Assembly (NCBI RefSeq): GCF_035989285.1
Contig: NZ_CP108513.1
Location: 8,432,001 to 8,496,000, forward strand
Length of the DNA stretch: 64,000 nucleotides
Direction: 5' to 3'
Source: Streptomyces sp. NBC_01235
GTDB taxonomy: Bacteria > Actinomycetota > Actinomycetes > Streptomycetales > Streptomycetaceae
The translations under genes were made by a program, and so were the position numbers. Positions within the stretch are counted from its first letter, which is position 1. Every line of letters begins with the position of its first letter. Below, one piece after another: positions 24,269 to 32,417 of this stretch. The notes under the pieces are model-generated. The model did not search any database, was not told where the DNA came from, and worked only from the letters and a program-made list of their open reading frames with translations.

Positions 24269-24504
24269 GGGAGGGGTTCCTCTCGTTGGCCCGGCGGTCA
24301 CGGTCTCTCAGGTCGTGGCCGGGAAATCGGCAAAGGGTCTTCGTCGCTTCCGGGACGTCGGGTGGGGGGTGAGGGCGCGCAGGCAGTGCGCGTACGTCAG
24401 AGCGCACATCGCGCCACTCCGCCCTGCCCGCTGCCGAGGGCGCCGCTGCCGATGCGGCCGCCCTCCTTCGCGAACGTCGAGTAGAAATCGGTTGGATTCA
24501 TGTC
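24269..24504 (-). other. Spacer between cysN and the sulfonate transporter genes, with a possible 34-aa ORF
   Basis: A 236-bp gap in an otherwise tightly packed cluster. On the minus strand an ATG at 24501, 3 bp after the cysN stop, opens a 34-codon frame (24397-24501; MNPTDFYSTFAKEGG... ending VARCAL). It may be translated by coupling to cysN but has no family I know. A separate promoter for the transporter genes could lie here. Confidence 0.35.
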
Positions 24505-25839
24505 TCAGAAGTCCCAACCGTCGTCGTCGGACTCGTCCTTGACCGGTACCGGCGACGCGAAGGACTCGCCGACCATGCCCGCGGTGAGCGTGGTGCCGTC
24601 GGCCGGGTCGATCAGGATGAACGAGCCCGTACGGCGCGAGTCCGCGTAGGAATCCACCGGAAGCGGCTGCGCCGTGCGGATCTTCACCCGGCCGATGTCG
24701 TTGGCGACGAGCTGTCCCGGGTGCGGGTGCAGGGACAGGTCGTCGAGCGTGAGACGGGACGGGATGTCCCTGACGATCGCCTTGACCGTACGGGTGCCGT
24801 GCTTGATCAGCACCCGGTGCCCGACCGTCAGCGGCTGGTCGGCGACGTGGCACACCGTCGCCTCGACGTCCTGCGTGGTGGCCGGCGCGTCCTTGGTCGG
24901 CACGATCAGGTCGCCGCGCGAGATGTCGATGTCGTCCGCGAGGAGCACGGTCACCGACTGGGTCGTCCACGCCACGTCCACCGGCTCGCCCAGCAGGTCG
25001 ATGCCGGAGATCGTCGACGTACGGCCGGACGGCAGCACCGTCACCGGCTCGCCCACCCGGAACGTACCGGCCGCGATCTGGCCCGCGTACCCCCGGTAGT
25101 CCGGGTGCTCGGCGGTCTGCGGCCGGATCACGTACTGCACGGGCAGCCGCGCGTGGCAGTGCGCCAGGTCGTGACTCACGGGAACCGTTTCCAGGTGTTC
25201 CAGGAAGGTCGGTCCGCCGTACCAGTCCATGTTCGCGGACGGATCCACCACGTTGTCCCCGGCGAGCGCCGAGATCGGGATCGCGGTGACCTCGGGAACG
25301 CCCAGCTCGCCGGCGTACGCCGTGAACTCCTCGGCAATCGCCGCGAATACGGTTTCCCGGTACTCGACGAGGTCCATCTTGTTGACGGCGAGCACGACGT
25401 GCGGGACCCGCAGCAGAGCCGCGATCGCCGCGTGCCGACGGGTCTGTTCCACAACCCCGTTACGGGCGTCGACCAGGATCACCGTCAGCTCGGCCGTGGA
25501 GGCACCCGTCACCATGTTGCGGGTGTACTGCACGTGACCGGGCGTGTCGGCGAGGATGAACCGGCGCCGCGGCGTGGCGAAGTAGCGGTAGGCCACGTCG
25601 ATGGTGATGCCCTGCTCGCGCTCGGCGCGCAGACCGTCGGTGAGGAGGGCGAGGTCGGGGGCTTCCTGGCCGCGGCTCGCCGAGACGCGCTCGACGGCCT
25701 CCAGCTGGTCGCTGAGGATCGACTTGGAGTCGTGCAACAGCCGGCCCACCAGGGTGGACTTGCCGTCGTCGACGGAACCGGCGGTGGCGAACCGCAGCAG
25801 GGTCGTGGCCGAGAGTTCCTCGGCGGTGATCGTGCTCAT
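24505..25839 (-). CDS. cysN: Sulfate adenylyltransferase large subunit (GTPase)
   Basis: A 444-aa GTPase subunit of ATP sulfurylase. An EF-Tu-like G domain shows GSVDDGKSTL (P-loop, about 21-30), DTPGH and NKMD, followed by two beta-barrel domains. With CysD it makes adenosine-5'-phosphosulfate (APS) from sulfate and ATP, GTP hydrolysis driving the reaction. The length is that of the single-function CysN, without a fused APS kinase, in keeping with the separate cysC. The gene starts 2 bp after cysD. Confidence 0.97.
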   Translation of the reverse strand: MSTITAEELSATTLLRFATAGSVDDGKSTLVGRLLHDSKSILSDQLEAVERVSASRGQEAPDLALLTDGLRAEREQGITIDVAYRYFATPRRRFILADTPGHVQYTRNMVTGASTAELTVILVDARNGVVEQTRRHAAIAALLRVPHVVLAVNKMDLVEYRETVFAAIAEEFTAYAGELGVPEVTAIPISALAGDNVVDPSANMDWYGGPTFLEHLETVPVSHDLAHCHARLPVQYVIRPQTAEHPDYRGYAGQIAAGTFRVGEPVTVLPSGRTSTISGIDLLGEPVDVAWTTQSVTVLLADDIDISRGDLIVPTKDAPATTQDVEATVCHVADQPLTVGHRVLIKHGTRTVKAIVRDIPSRLTLDDLSLHPHPGQLVANDIGRVKIRTAQPLPVDSYADSRRTGSFILIDPADGTTLTAGMVGESFASPVPVKDESDDDGWDF

Positions 25840-25841
25840 GC

Positions 25842-26780
25842 TTAGAAGTACCCCTCGCGCTTGCGGTCTTCCATCGCGGCCTCGGACATCTTGTCGTCGG
25901 CGCGGGTCGCGCCGCGCTCGGTGAGCCGGGAGGCGGCGATCTCGGTGATGACGTCGTCGAGCGTCACCGCGTCGGAGTCGACGGCACCGGTGCAGGACAT
26001 GTCACCGACGGTCCGGTAACGGACGAGTCGCTTCTCGACGGTCTCGCCGTCCTTGGCTCCGCCCCACTCACCGGCGGTCAGCCACATGCCACCGCGCCGG
26101 AACACCTCCCGCTCGTGCGCGAAGTAGATCTCGGGCAGTTCGATGCCCTCGCGGGCGATGTACTGCCAGACGTCGAGTTCGGTCCAGTTGCTGAGCGGGA
26201 ACACGCGCACGTGCTCACCGGGCGCGTGCCGCCCGTTGTAGAGGTTCCACAGTTCCGGGCGCTGACGGCGCGGGTCCCACTGGGAGAACTCGTCGCGCAG
26301 GGAGAACACCCGCTCCTTCGCGCGGGCCTTCTCCTCGTCGCGCCGGCCGCCGCCGAAGACGGCGTCGAACTTCTCCGACTGGATCTTCTCGGTCAGCGGA
26401 AGCGTTTGCAGCGGGTTACGCGTTCCGTCGGGACGTTCCTTCAGCACACCGCGGTCGATGTAGTCCTGCACGGAGGCCACATGGAGGCGCAGGCCGTGTG
26501 CGGCGACCACGCGGTCGCGGTACTCGAGCACCTCGGGGAAGTTGTGTCCGGTGTCCACGTGCAGCAGCGTGAAGGGGATCGCCGCGGGGGCGAACGCCTT
26601 CAGCGCGAGGTGCAGCATGACGATGGAGTCCTTGCCGCCGGAGAACAGGATCACCGGGTTCTCGAACTCGCCCGCCACCTCGCGGAAGATGTGCACCGCC
26701 TCGGACTCCAGCGAGTCCAGGTGGCTGAGGGCGTACGGGCTGGCCGTGCCCTCCTCGGCCTCGGCGACGGTCGTCGTCAT
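25842..26780 (-). CDS. cysD: Sulfate adenylyltransferase small subunit
   Basis: A 312-aa catalytic subunit of ATP sulfurylase (PAPS reductase-like fold). The PP-loop is ILFSGGKDSIVML (about 44-56), and conserved VDTGHNFPE and FGGGRRDEEKARAKER segments are present. It works with CysN to make APS. Its ATG overlaps the cysC stop (ATGA). Confidence 0.97.
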   Translation of the reverse strand: MTTTVAEAEEGTASPYALSHLDSLESEAVHIFREVAGEFENPVILFSGGKDSIVMLHLALKAFAPAAIPFTLLHVDTGHNFPEVLEYRDRVVAAHGLRLHVASVQDYIDRGVLKERPDGTRNPLQTLPLTEKIQSEKFDAVFGGGRRDEEKARAKERVFSLRDEFSQWDPRRQRPELWNLYNGRHAPGEHVRVFPLSNWTELDVWQYIAREGIELPEIYFAHEREVFRRGGMWLTAGEWGGAKDGETVEKRLVRYRTVGDMSCTGAVDSDAVTLDDVITEIAASRLTERGATRADDKMSEAAMEDRKREGYF

Positions 26781-27313
26781 GCCAGTCCCCTCTCGCTGAG
26801 CAGGGCGTACAACGACGCCGCGGACTCCTGCACGGTCTGGTCCTGGGACTCGATCCGCAGGTCGGGTGCGTCGGGCGCCTCGTACGGGTCGTCGACCCCG
26901 GTGAGCCCGGACAGTTCGCCCGCCGCCTGCTTGGCGTACAGACCCTTCACGTCACGGACCGAGCACACCTCGACCGGGGTCGCCACGTGCACCTCCAGGT
27001 AAGCGGTTCCGCTCTCCTGATGGCGCTTGCGCACCGCCTCACGGCTGTCGGCGTACGGCGCGATCACCGGCACAAGCGTCTTCACACCGTTACGGGCGAG
27101 CAACTCGGCCAGGAAACCGATGCGCTGCACGTTGGTGTGCCGGTCCTCGCGGCTGAAACCGAGGCCCGCGGAGATGAACTCGCGGATCTCGTCGCCGTCG
27201 AGCACCTCGACGAGGTGGCCCTCCTCGCGCAGCCGGCCGGCCAGCTCGTACGCGATGGTGGTCTTGCCGGCACTCGGCAGACCCGTGAGCCAGACGGTGG
27301 CTCCGGTCGTCAC
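26777..27313 (-). CDS. cysC: Adenylylsulfate (APS) kinase
   Basis: A 178-aa kinase that phosphorylates APS to PAPS. It shows Walker A GLPSAGKTT (about 10-18), the DGDEIR segment, FSREDRHTNVQRIGF, and VKGLYAKQAAGE near the end, all diagnostic. GTG 27313 (VTTGATVWLTG) is chosen because gggaga lies 5 nt upstream and it gives the family N-terminus. An ATG at 27370 would add a 19-residue Thr-rich tail and would start 5 bp after the cysH stop. The stop overlaps cysD. Confidence 0.94.
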   Translation of the reverse strand: MTTGATVWLTGLPSAGKTTIAYELAGRLREEGHLVEVLDGDEIREFISAGLGFSREDRHTNVQRIGFLAELLARNGVKTLVPVIAPYADSREAVRKRHQESGTAYLEVHVATPVEVCSVRDVKGLYAKQAAGELSGLTGVDDPYEAPDAPDLRIESQDQTVQESAASLYALLSERGLA

Positions 27314-27375
27314 GTGGTTCTCCCGGTTCGTAGAAGTGGGGGTGGACGTGGTGGTGGCGGTCGCGGTCATGGTGA

Positions 27376-28086
27376 TCAGCCGTGCAGCCCGCACTCGGTC
27401 TTCGCGCGTCCCGCCCAGCGGCCGGCGCGTGCGTCCTCGCCCGCCAGGACCCGGCGGGTGCACGGCGCGCAGCCGACGGAGGCGTAGCCGTCCATCAGCA
27501 GGGGGTTGGACAGTACGCCGTGCTCGGTGATGTACGCATCGACGTCGTCCTGGGTCCAGCGGGCGATTGGCGAGATCTTGACCTTCTGCCGCTTCTCGTC
27601 CCAGCCGACGACCGGAGTGTTCGCACGGGTGGGTGACTCGTCGCGCCGCAGGCCGGTGGCCCAGGCCCGGTAGCCCTTGAGCCCCTCCTCCAACGGCTGC
27701 ACCTTGCGCAACTTGCAGCACAGGTCGGGGTTGCGGTCGTGCAACTTCGGCCCGTACTCGGCGTCCTGCTCGGCGACCGTCTGACGCGGGGTGAGCGTGA
27801 TGACGTTGACGTCCATCACCGCCTCGACCGCGTCCCGGGTGCCGATGGTCTCGGGGAAGTGGTAACCGGTGTCGAGGAACACCACGTCCACGCCCTTGAG
27901 GACCCGGGACGCCAGGTGCGCGACCACGGCGTCCTCCATGGACGACGTCACGCAGAACTGCTTGCCGAAGGTGTCCACCGCCCACTGGAGGATCTCCAGC
28001 GCGGAGGCGTCCTCCAGGTCGCGGCCCGCCTGCTCGGCGAGCTGCTTCAACTCCTCGGCCGTACGCTCTTCCTGAGCCGTGGTCAT
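27376..28086 (-). CDS. cysH: Assimilatory adenylylsulfate/PAPS reductase with 4Fe-4S cysteines
   Basis: A 236-aa reductase. Four cluster-ligand cysteines are present as CC (123-124) and CAPC (206-209), and the catalytic Cys232 lies in the C-terminal ECGLH. This two-pair pattern is that of the iron-sulfur APS reductase group, which reduces APS directly to sulfite; enzymes using only PAPS lack it. The presence of cysC in the same operon leaves open dual or PAPS use. The ATG overlaps the stop of the 58-aa zinc-ribbon gene (ATGA). Confidence 0.95.
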   Translation of the reverse strand: MTTAQEERTAEELKQLAEQAGRDLEDASALEILQWAVDTFGKQFCVTSSMEDAVVAHLASRVLKGVDVVFLDTGYHFPETIGTRDAVEAVMDVNVITLTPRQTVAEQDAEYGPKLHDRNPDLCCKLRKVQPLEEGLKGYRAWATGLRRDESPTRANTPVVGWDEKRQKVKISPIARWTQDDVDAYITEHGVLSNPLLMDGYASVGCAPCTRRVLAGEDARAGRWAGRAKTECGLHG

Positions 28087-28259
28087 ATTCGGTCCCCTCC
28101 GTTGTCGGCTCGCTGAACTCCCCGGGCGAGCAGCCCGAGGAACTTCAGCTGGAATGCGCGGTTGCACGCCGCGCATTCCCAGGCGCCGTGACCCTCGTTC
28201 GGACGCAGGTCCTCGTCGCCGCAGTAGGGGCAGTAGAAAGGGGCGGCCCGCTCGCTCAT
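28083..28259 (-). CDS. 58-aa zinc-ribbon protein between sulfite reductase and cysH
   Basis: A small protein beginning MSERAAPFYCPYCGDED, with two CxxC knuckles: C10-P-Y-C13 and C29-A-A-C32, spaced like a rubredoxin-type zinc ribbon or small iron site. The tail is FQLKFLGLLARG. Its start overlaps the sulfite reductase stop and its stop overlaps the cysH start, so it is translationally locked into the pathway. A metal-binding electron-transfer or assembly helper for the Fe-S enzymes on either side is likely but unproven. It is below the usual gene-calling size. Confidence 0.85.
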   Translation of the reverse strand: MSERAAPFYCPYCGDEDLRPNEGHGAWECAACNRAFQLKFLGLLARGVQRADNGGDRI

Positions 28260-29953
28260 GAGAGGGCCTCCTCGCTGGCACGCGAGGCCCAGGCGGCGAA
28301 CCGCTCGCCGTCCTCGCGCTCCTCCTGGAACCGCTTCAGCACACGTTCCACGTAGTCCGGCAGCTCATCCGACGTGACCTTCAGACCACGAACCTTGCGG
28401 CCGAAACCGGCTTCCAGACCGAGCGCGCCGCCCAGGTGCACCTGGTAGCCCTCGACCTGCTCGCCCTGGTCGTTGAGGACCAGCTGGCCCTTGAGGCCGA
28501 TGTCCGCGACCTGGATACGGGCGCAGGCGTTCGGGCAGCCGTTGAGGTTGATGGTGATCGGCTCGTCGAACTCCGGGATGCGGCGCTCCAGTTCGTCGAT
28601 CAGCGAGGAGCCGCGCTGCTTGGTCTCGACGATGGCGAGCTTGCAGTACTCGATGCCGGTGCAGGCCATGGTGCCGCGCCGGAACGGGCTGGGCTTGGCG
28701 GTCAGGTCCAGTGCCTCGAGCGCCTCGACCAGCGACTCGACCTGCGCCTCCTCGACGTCGAGGACGATCATCTTCTGCTCGACGGTGGTACGGACCCGGC
28801 CCGAGCCGTGCGCCTCGGCGAGCTCCGCGATCTTCGTCAGGGTCGCGCCGTCCACGCGGCCGACGCGCGGGGCGAAACCGACGTAGAAACGGCCGTCCTT
28901 CTGACGGTGCACACCGATGTGGTCGCGCCAGCGGGCGACCGGCTGGTCCGGTGCGGGGCCGTCGACGAGCTTGCGCTTGAGGTACTCGTCCTGAAGGACC
29001 TGGCGGAACTTCTCCGGGCCCCAGTCGGCGACCAGGAACTTCAGACGGGCGCGGGTGCGCAGCCGCCGGTAACCGTAGTCGCGGAAGATCGAGATGACGC
29101 CCTCGTGGACGTCCGGTACCTCGTCCAGCGGGACCCAGGCGCCGAGCCGGACGCCGATCTTGGGGTTCGTGGACAGGCCGCCGCCGACCCACACGTCGAA
29201 GCCGGGGCCGTGTTCGGGGTGGTTCACGCCGACGAAGGCGACGTCGTTGATCTCGTGCGCCACGTCGAGCAGCGGCGAGCCGGAGACCGCGGTCTTGAAC
29301 TTGCGGGGCAGGTTCGAGTAGGCCTTGTTGCCGATGACCCTGCGGTGGATCTCCTCGATGGCCGGGGTGCCGTCGATGATCTCGTCCTCGGCGATACCGG
29401 CGACGGGGGAGCCGAGGACCACGCGGGGCGTGTCACCGCAGGCCTCGGTGGTGGACAGGCCGACCGCCTCGAGGCGGTTCCAGATCTCGGGCACGTCCTC
29501 GATGCGGATCCAGTGGTACTGGATGTTCTGCCGGTCGGTGATGTCGGCGGTGCCGCGGGCGAACTCCTGCGAGATCTCGCCGATCACCCTCAGCTGCTCG
29601 GTGCTGAGCCGGCCGCCGTCGATGCGCACGCGCAGCATGAAGTACTCGTCGTCCAGCTCCTCCGGCTCCAGGATCGCGGTCTTGCCGCCGTCGATCCCGG
29701 GCTTGCGCTGGGTGTACAGGCCCCACCAGCGCATCCGGCCGCGCAGGTCGTTGGGGTCGATCGAGTCGAAGCCCCGCTTGGAGTAGATCGTCTCAATGCG
29801 TGTCCGCACATTGAGACCGTCATCGTCCTTCTTGAACTGCTCGTTGCCGTTGAGCGGGGTGAAGTGCCCCGCGGCCCACTGGCCCTCACCGCGGTGACGG
29901 CTCACCTTGCGGCGGGGAGTCGCGGCGGCAGGGTTCTGCGGGGTGGCGGCCAT
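28256..29953 (-). CDS. sir: Ferredoxin-dependent sulfite reductase (siroheme, 4Fe-4S)
   Basis: A 565-aa hemoprotein that reduces sulfite to sulfide with six electrons. The cluster/siroheme ligands are C431 and C437 (ACTGIEYCK) and C473 and C477 (NGCPNACAR). Tyr80 (WGLYTQRKPG) and Cys172 (TEACGDTPR) are 92 residues apart, the same spacing as the Tyr-Cys crosslinked pair of mycobacterial NirA/SirA, which favours sulfite over nitrite reductase. It heads the sulfur operon and its stop overlaps the next start. A Cys-containing leader peptide lies upstream. Confidence 0.95.
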   Translation of the reverse strand: MAATPQNPAAATPRRKVSRHRGEGQWAAGHFTPLNGNEQFKKDDDGLNVRTRIETIYSKRGFDSIDPNDLRGRMRWWGLYTQRKPGIDGGKTAILEPEELDDEYFMLRVRIDGGRLSTEQLRVIGEISQEFARGTADITDRQNIQYHWIRIEDVPEIWNRLEAVGLSTTEACGDTPRVVLGSPVAGIAEDEIIDGTPAIEEIHRRVIGNKAYSNLPRKFKTAVSGSPLLDVAHEINDVAFVGVNHPEHGPGFDVWVGGGLSTNPKIGVRLGAWVPLDEVPDVHEGVISIFRDYGYRRLRTRARLKFLVADWGPEKFRQVLQDEYLKRKLVDGPAPDQPVARWRDHIGVHRQKDGRFYVGFAPRVGRVDGATLTKIAELAEAHGSGRVRTTVEQKMIVLDVEEAQVESLVEALEALDLTAKPSPFRRGTMACTGIEYCKLAIVETKQRGSSLIDELERRIPEFDEPITINLNGCPNACARIQVADIGLKGQLVLNDQGEQVEGYQVHLGGALGLEAGFGRKVRGLKVTSDELPDYVERVLKRFQEEREDGERFAAWASRASEEALS

Positions 29954-30098
29954 GGTTGATACGTCCTTCGGGACAGCGACGGGAGGGGGGCCGACGCGCG
30001 GGCGGCTCTGACCTGCGCGTACGGGCGCATGGGGGCATACGTGCGCGTCGTTGCGCGGGGAGGAGACAGAAACGTTCGGAAAGCGGCGGTGGTGCGGC

Positions 30099-30182
30099 TC
30101 AGCTCGCCGGACAGATGGCGCTGGACATGCGGCCGAGGTCGACGTGTCGCCGACTCACCAAGGCAATTCCAGTTCCGGACAT
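30099..30182 (-). CDS. Cys-containing putative leader peptide of the sulfur operon
   Basis: A 27-codon frame whose second half reads VSRRHVDLGRMSSAICPAS. This matches the RRHVDLGR..SAIC pattern of short putative leader peptides that precede sulfur genes in Streptomyces. The Cys codon lies three codons before the stop, where a shortage of Cys-tRNA would stall the ribosome. ATG 30182 has no clear RBS; an in-frame GTG at 30158, with ggaa 8 nt upstream, would give 19 residues. It probably makes sulfite reductase and downstream cys expression sensitive to cysteine. Confidence 0.75.
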   Translation of the reverse strand: MSGTGIALVSRRHVDLGRMSSAICPAS

Positions 30183-30204
30183 GGCGAAAGCGTGTCACGG
30201 CGAT

Positions 30205-30268
30205 CTGGACACAGTCCAGCTTCGTCCGTGATGCGGACACCCTTGTCCCGAGATGTGAGACAAGGGTG
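30205..30268 (-). promoter_or_regulatory. Inverted repeats upstream of the sulfur leader peptide
   Basis: Two perfect inverted repeats lie just upstream of the leader peptide: CTGGAC-aca-GTCCAG (30205-30219) and CACCCTTGTC-N11-GACAAGGGTG (30238-30268). The second, with 10-bp arms about two helical turns apart, looks like an operator for a dimeric or tetrameric sulfur regulator. The regulator is not encoded in the window. Confidence 0.5.
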
Positions 30269-30332
30269 GCGTCGATCACATGACTCGCACGGACTCTTGT
30301 CCCTGCAGGTCGGAACGGGTATGAGCGCCAGG

Positions 30333-30905
30333 TCAGGCCGGGAACGCGCCCGGCCAGGGACCTGGCGCGGACACCTCGGGCTCTTCCTCGACCTTGGTGT
30401 CGAAAAGCTTGAAACCGCGACGCCGGTAGTTGTCCATCGCGTGCTCGCCGTCCAGGCTGCAGGTGTGCAGCCACACCCGCTTGGTCTGCGGCAGCCCGGG
30501 CCAGCGGTCGGCGAGCTCCCAGGCGCGTGCGGCGCCGTACGACAGCAGATGGCCGCCGATCCGCCGCCCCCGGAAGGCCGGGATCAGTCCGAAGTAAACG
30601 ATCTCCACGACGCCGTCGTCCTGCGGATCCAGCTCCACGTATCCGGCCGGAGTGCCCCGGTCGTACGCGACCCATGTCTCGACCCCCGGACGCGCCAGAT
30701 GCTCCTGCCACTGCGCGTACGTCCAGCTCAGCCGGTCGATCCAGCGGATGTCCCCGCCCACGGACGCGTACAGGAAACGGCTGAACTCGGGGGAGGGGAC
30801 CTCGGAGCGGACGATCCGGACGTCGCCCTCGGGCGCGGCGGCCGGGAGGAGGTCGGCCGGGTCGGTCTGCTCCAGGGACCAGGTGGTCACGGGGATGTGG
30901 GTCAT
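30333..30905 (-). CDS. GNAT family N-acetyltransferase
   Basis: A 190-aa acetyltransferase. The acetyl-CoA site is IPAFRGRRIGGHLLSYGAAR (R/Q-x-x-G-x-G/A type, about 110-128), followed by VWLHTCSLDGEHAMDNYRRR-GFK, the usual end of the fold. The acceptor is unknown. It is a single gene between the sulfur operon promoter and a secreted protein gene. Confidence 0.9.
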   Translation of the reverse strand: MTHIPVTTWSLEQTDPADLLPAAAPEGDVRIVRSEVPSPEFSRFLYASVGGDIRWIDRLSWTYAQWQEHLARPGVETWVAYDRGTPAGYVELDPQDDGVVEIVYFGLIPAFRGRRIGGHLLSYGAARAWELADRWPGLPQTKRVWLHTCSLDGEHAMDNYRRRGFKLFDTKVEEEPEVSAPGPWPGAFPA

Positions 30906-30922
30906 GCCCGTCAGGGAATCAC

Positions 30923-32251
30923 TTACTCGCTTGTTCTGTCGATGGAGGCCAGCGGCAGCGCGAAGAGCACCCGCCCCGACTGGGTCCAGACCTCGCCGGT
31001 CTCCGCCCAGTAGGAAAGGGATTCGGTCTGCGTGCTCCAGCAGCTGTGCGTGTCATCCGTGCCGCACTCCGCGGCCCGCGCCCTGTCCGCCTTGCGGTCC
31101 GCCTCACCGTGCGTCCTGCCGGCGGTCTGCCGCCACAGCGTCCCGTGCTCGTCCCGCGGGCCGGCGGCGCGGGTCACGTACCACTGCGACCCGTACGACA
31201 GCACACCCCGCACTCCGGTCACCTTCGTCTCGTACGCCTCCGAGGCCGCCACCCGCCCGGTGGCGCCGGCGGCGAGCAGCCCGGCGTGTCCGGGGGATGT
31301 GCTGAAGGGGTAGCGCCACAGGCGGGCGTCCTGGTCACCGTCGTCGAGGGTCCACTCCCCGGCGACCAGGCTGTCCGGCACGGTGCTGCGGTCGAGGGAA
31401 ACGGTTGCGGGATGGGGGGCGTCGGAATCGCCGCTCAGCTCGTAGGAGCCGATGGCCGGCAGTACGAAGCGGTAACCGTGTGCCGACCAGCCACCCGGCA
31501 CCCGGCCGACCGCGTCGCCCACGACGGTGGCGCGCTGGACGCGGTTCATGTCATAGACGTACAGCGCGGTCCGGTCCCCGTCGTCCGCGGTGACCAGCAG
31601 CTTGTCCTGGTACCAGACCATCCCGGAGACATGGGAGACCAGGCCTCGGTAGTCGCGTCCGTCGGCGACCGGGACGGCGAGCAGGGCCCAGGTGTAGGAG
31701 AGGTGGTTCAGGTCGCCCGCGTTGACGAAGCCGACCCGGGCCAGACCGCGGTCGGCCGCCGGGCCGCCGCTGCGCGACCAGCCGGAGAGGATCACCCGGT
31801 TCGCGCCCCAGGCGCCGTCGTCGTCCGCGTCCCCCGACGTGGTGACCGCGCCCGGCTGCCAGCCCGCTGTGTCGTCCGTGTTCCAGCAGTACGCGCGGGT
31901 GGCCACGGGGGAGACCGGCAGGGCCCGGCGCTCGGCGGGCGAGCAGTCGATCGCGTCCCGCAGGGTGCGGTCGGCACCGGCCAGCACCGCGCCGACGCCG
32001 ACCGGCCGGCCCATTCCCGCCGTGAGGCGGTCCAGGGAGGCCTGCGGTACCAGGTTCTCCGTCAGTCGCAGTTTCCCGGTGTCGGCCGTTGCGGTAAGCG
32101 GTTTCAGCGCCCCGGGTCCGTCGTCGGTCACCGTCGCCTGGGAAACGCTGATCATGGTGGCGGCAGCGGTGAGCGCGAGGGCGGTTCCGGACAGGAACGC
32201 GCGCAGTGCCCTGCCTCGCCTGCGCCGGCGGTGTCGGCCGCGATGTTTCAT
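30923..32251 (-). CDS. Secreted protein of unknown function
   Basis: A 442-aa protein. Residues 1-16 are strongly basic (KHRGRHRRRRRGR), 17-40 are hydrophobic and a likely signal peptide. The body has repeated aromatic and WYQDKLLVTADDG, YVYDMNRVQRATVVGD and SYGSQWYVTRAAG segments that suggest a beta-propeller. Cysteines in pairs (about 104/122; two more near the C-terminus, AECGTDDTHSCW) could be disulfides. I recognise Streptomyces hypothetical proteins of this type but no function. Confidence 0.8.
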   Translation of the reverse strand: MKHRGRHRRRRRGRALRAFLSGTALALTAAATMISVSQATVTDDGPGALKPLTATADTGKLRLTENLVPQASLDRLTAGMGRPVGVGAVLAGADRTLRDAIDCSPAERRALPVSPVATRAYCWNTDDTAGWQPGAVTTSGDADDDGAWGANRVILSGWSRSGGPAADRGLARVGFVNAGDLNHLSYTWALLAVPVADGRDYRGLVSHVSGMVWYQDKLLVTADDGDRTALYVYDMNRVQRATVVGDAVGRVPGGWSAHGYRFVLPAIGSYELSGDSDAPHPATVSLDRSTVPDSLVAGEWTLDDGDQDARLWRYPFSTSPGHAGLLAAGATGRVAASEAYETKVTGVRGVLSYGSQWYVTRAAGPRDEHGTLWRQTAGRTHGEADRKADRARAAECGTDDTHSCWSTQTESLSYWAETGEVWTQSGRVLFALPLASIDRTSE

Positions 32252-32417
32252 TCGCCCTCCCGAGGCGGGTCAACTGCGCCTGATGATCAGCATGTTGATC
32301 GAGGAGCAGGTGGGGTGACCCGTAGAGGGATGCTACGGCAGTCGACCGCCTTCGGGGACGAAGACCCCGCAAATATGCGGAAGACGCCACCGGAAGGACT
32401 CGGGTGAACCATCGTCG

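Larger units (their letters stand above)
29954..30332. other. Leader region of the sulfur operon
   Basis: These 379 bp hold the leader peptide (30099-30182), about 145 bp between it and sir, and upstream inverted repeats. The long untranslated stretch after a Cys-containing peptide is the right layout for translation-dependent attenuation. I did not find a convincing antiterminator pair by eye. Confidence 0.6.

Noticed and set aside
28079..28261. Plus-strand 60-codon frame over the small gene before cysH
   Set aside because: The minus-strand frame has CxxC pairs and perfect 4-bp overlaps with both neighbours, so it is the real one.
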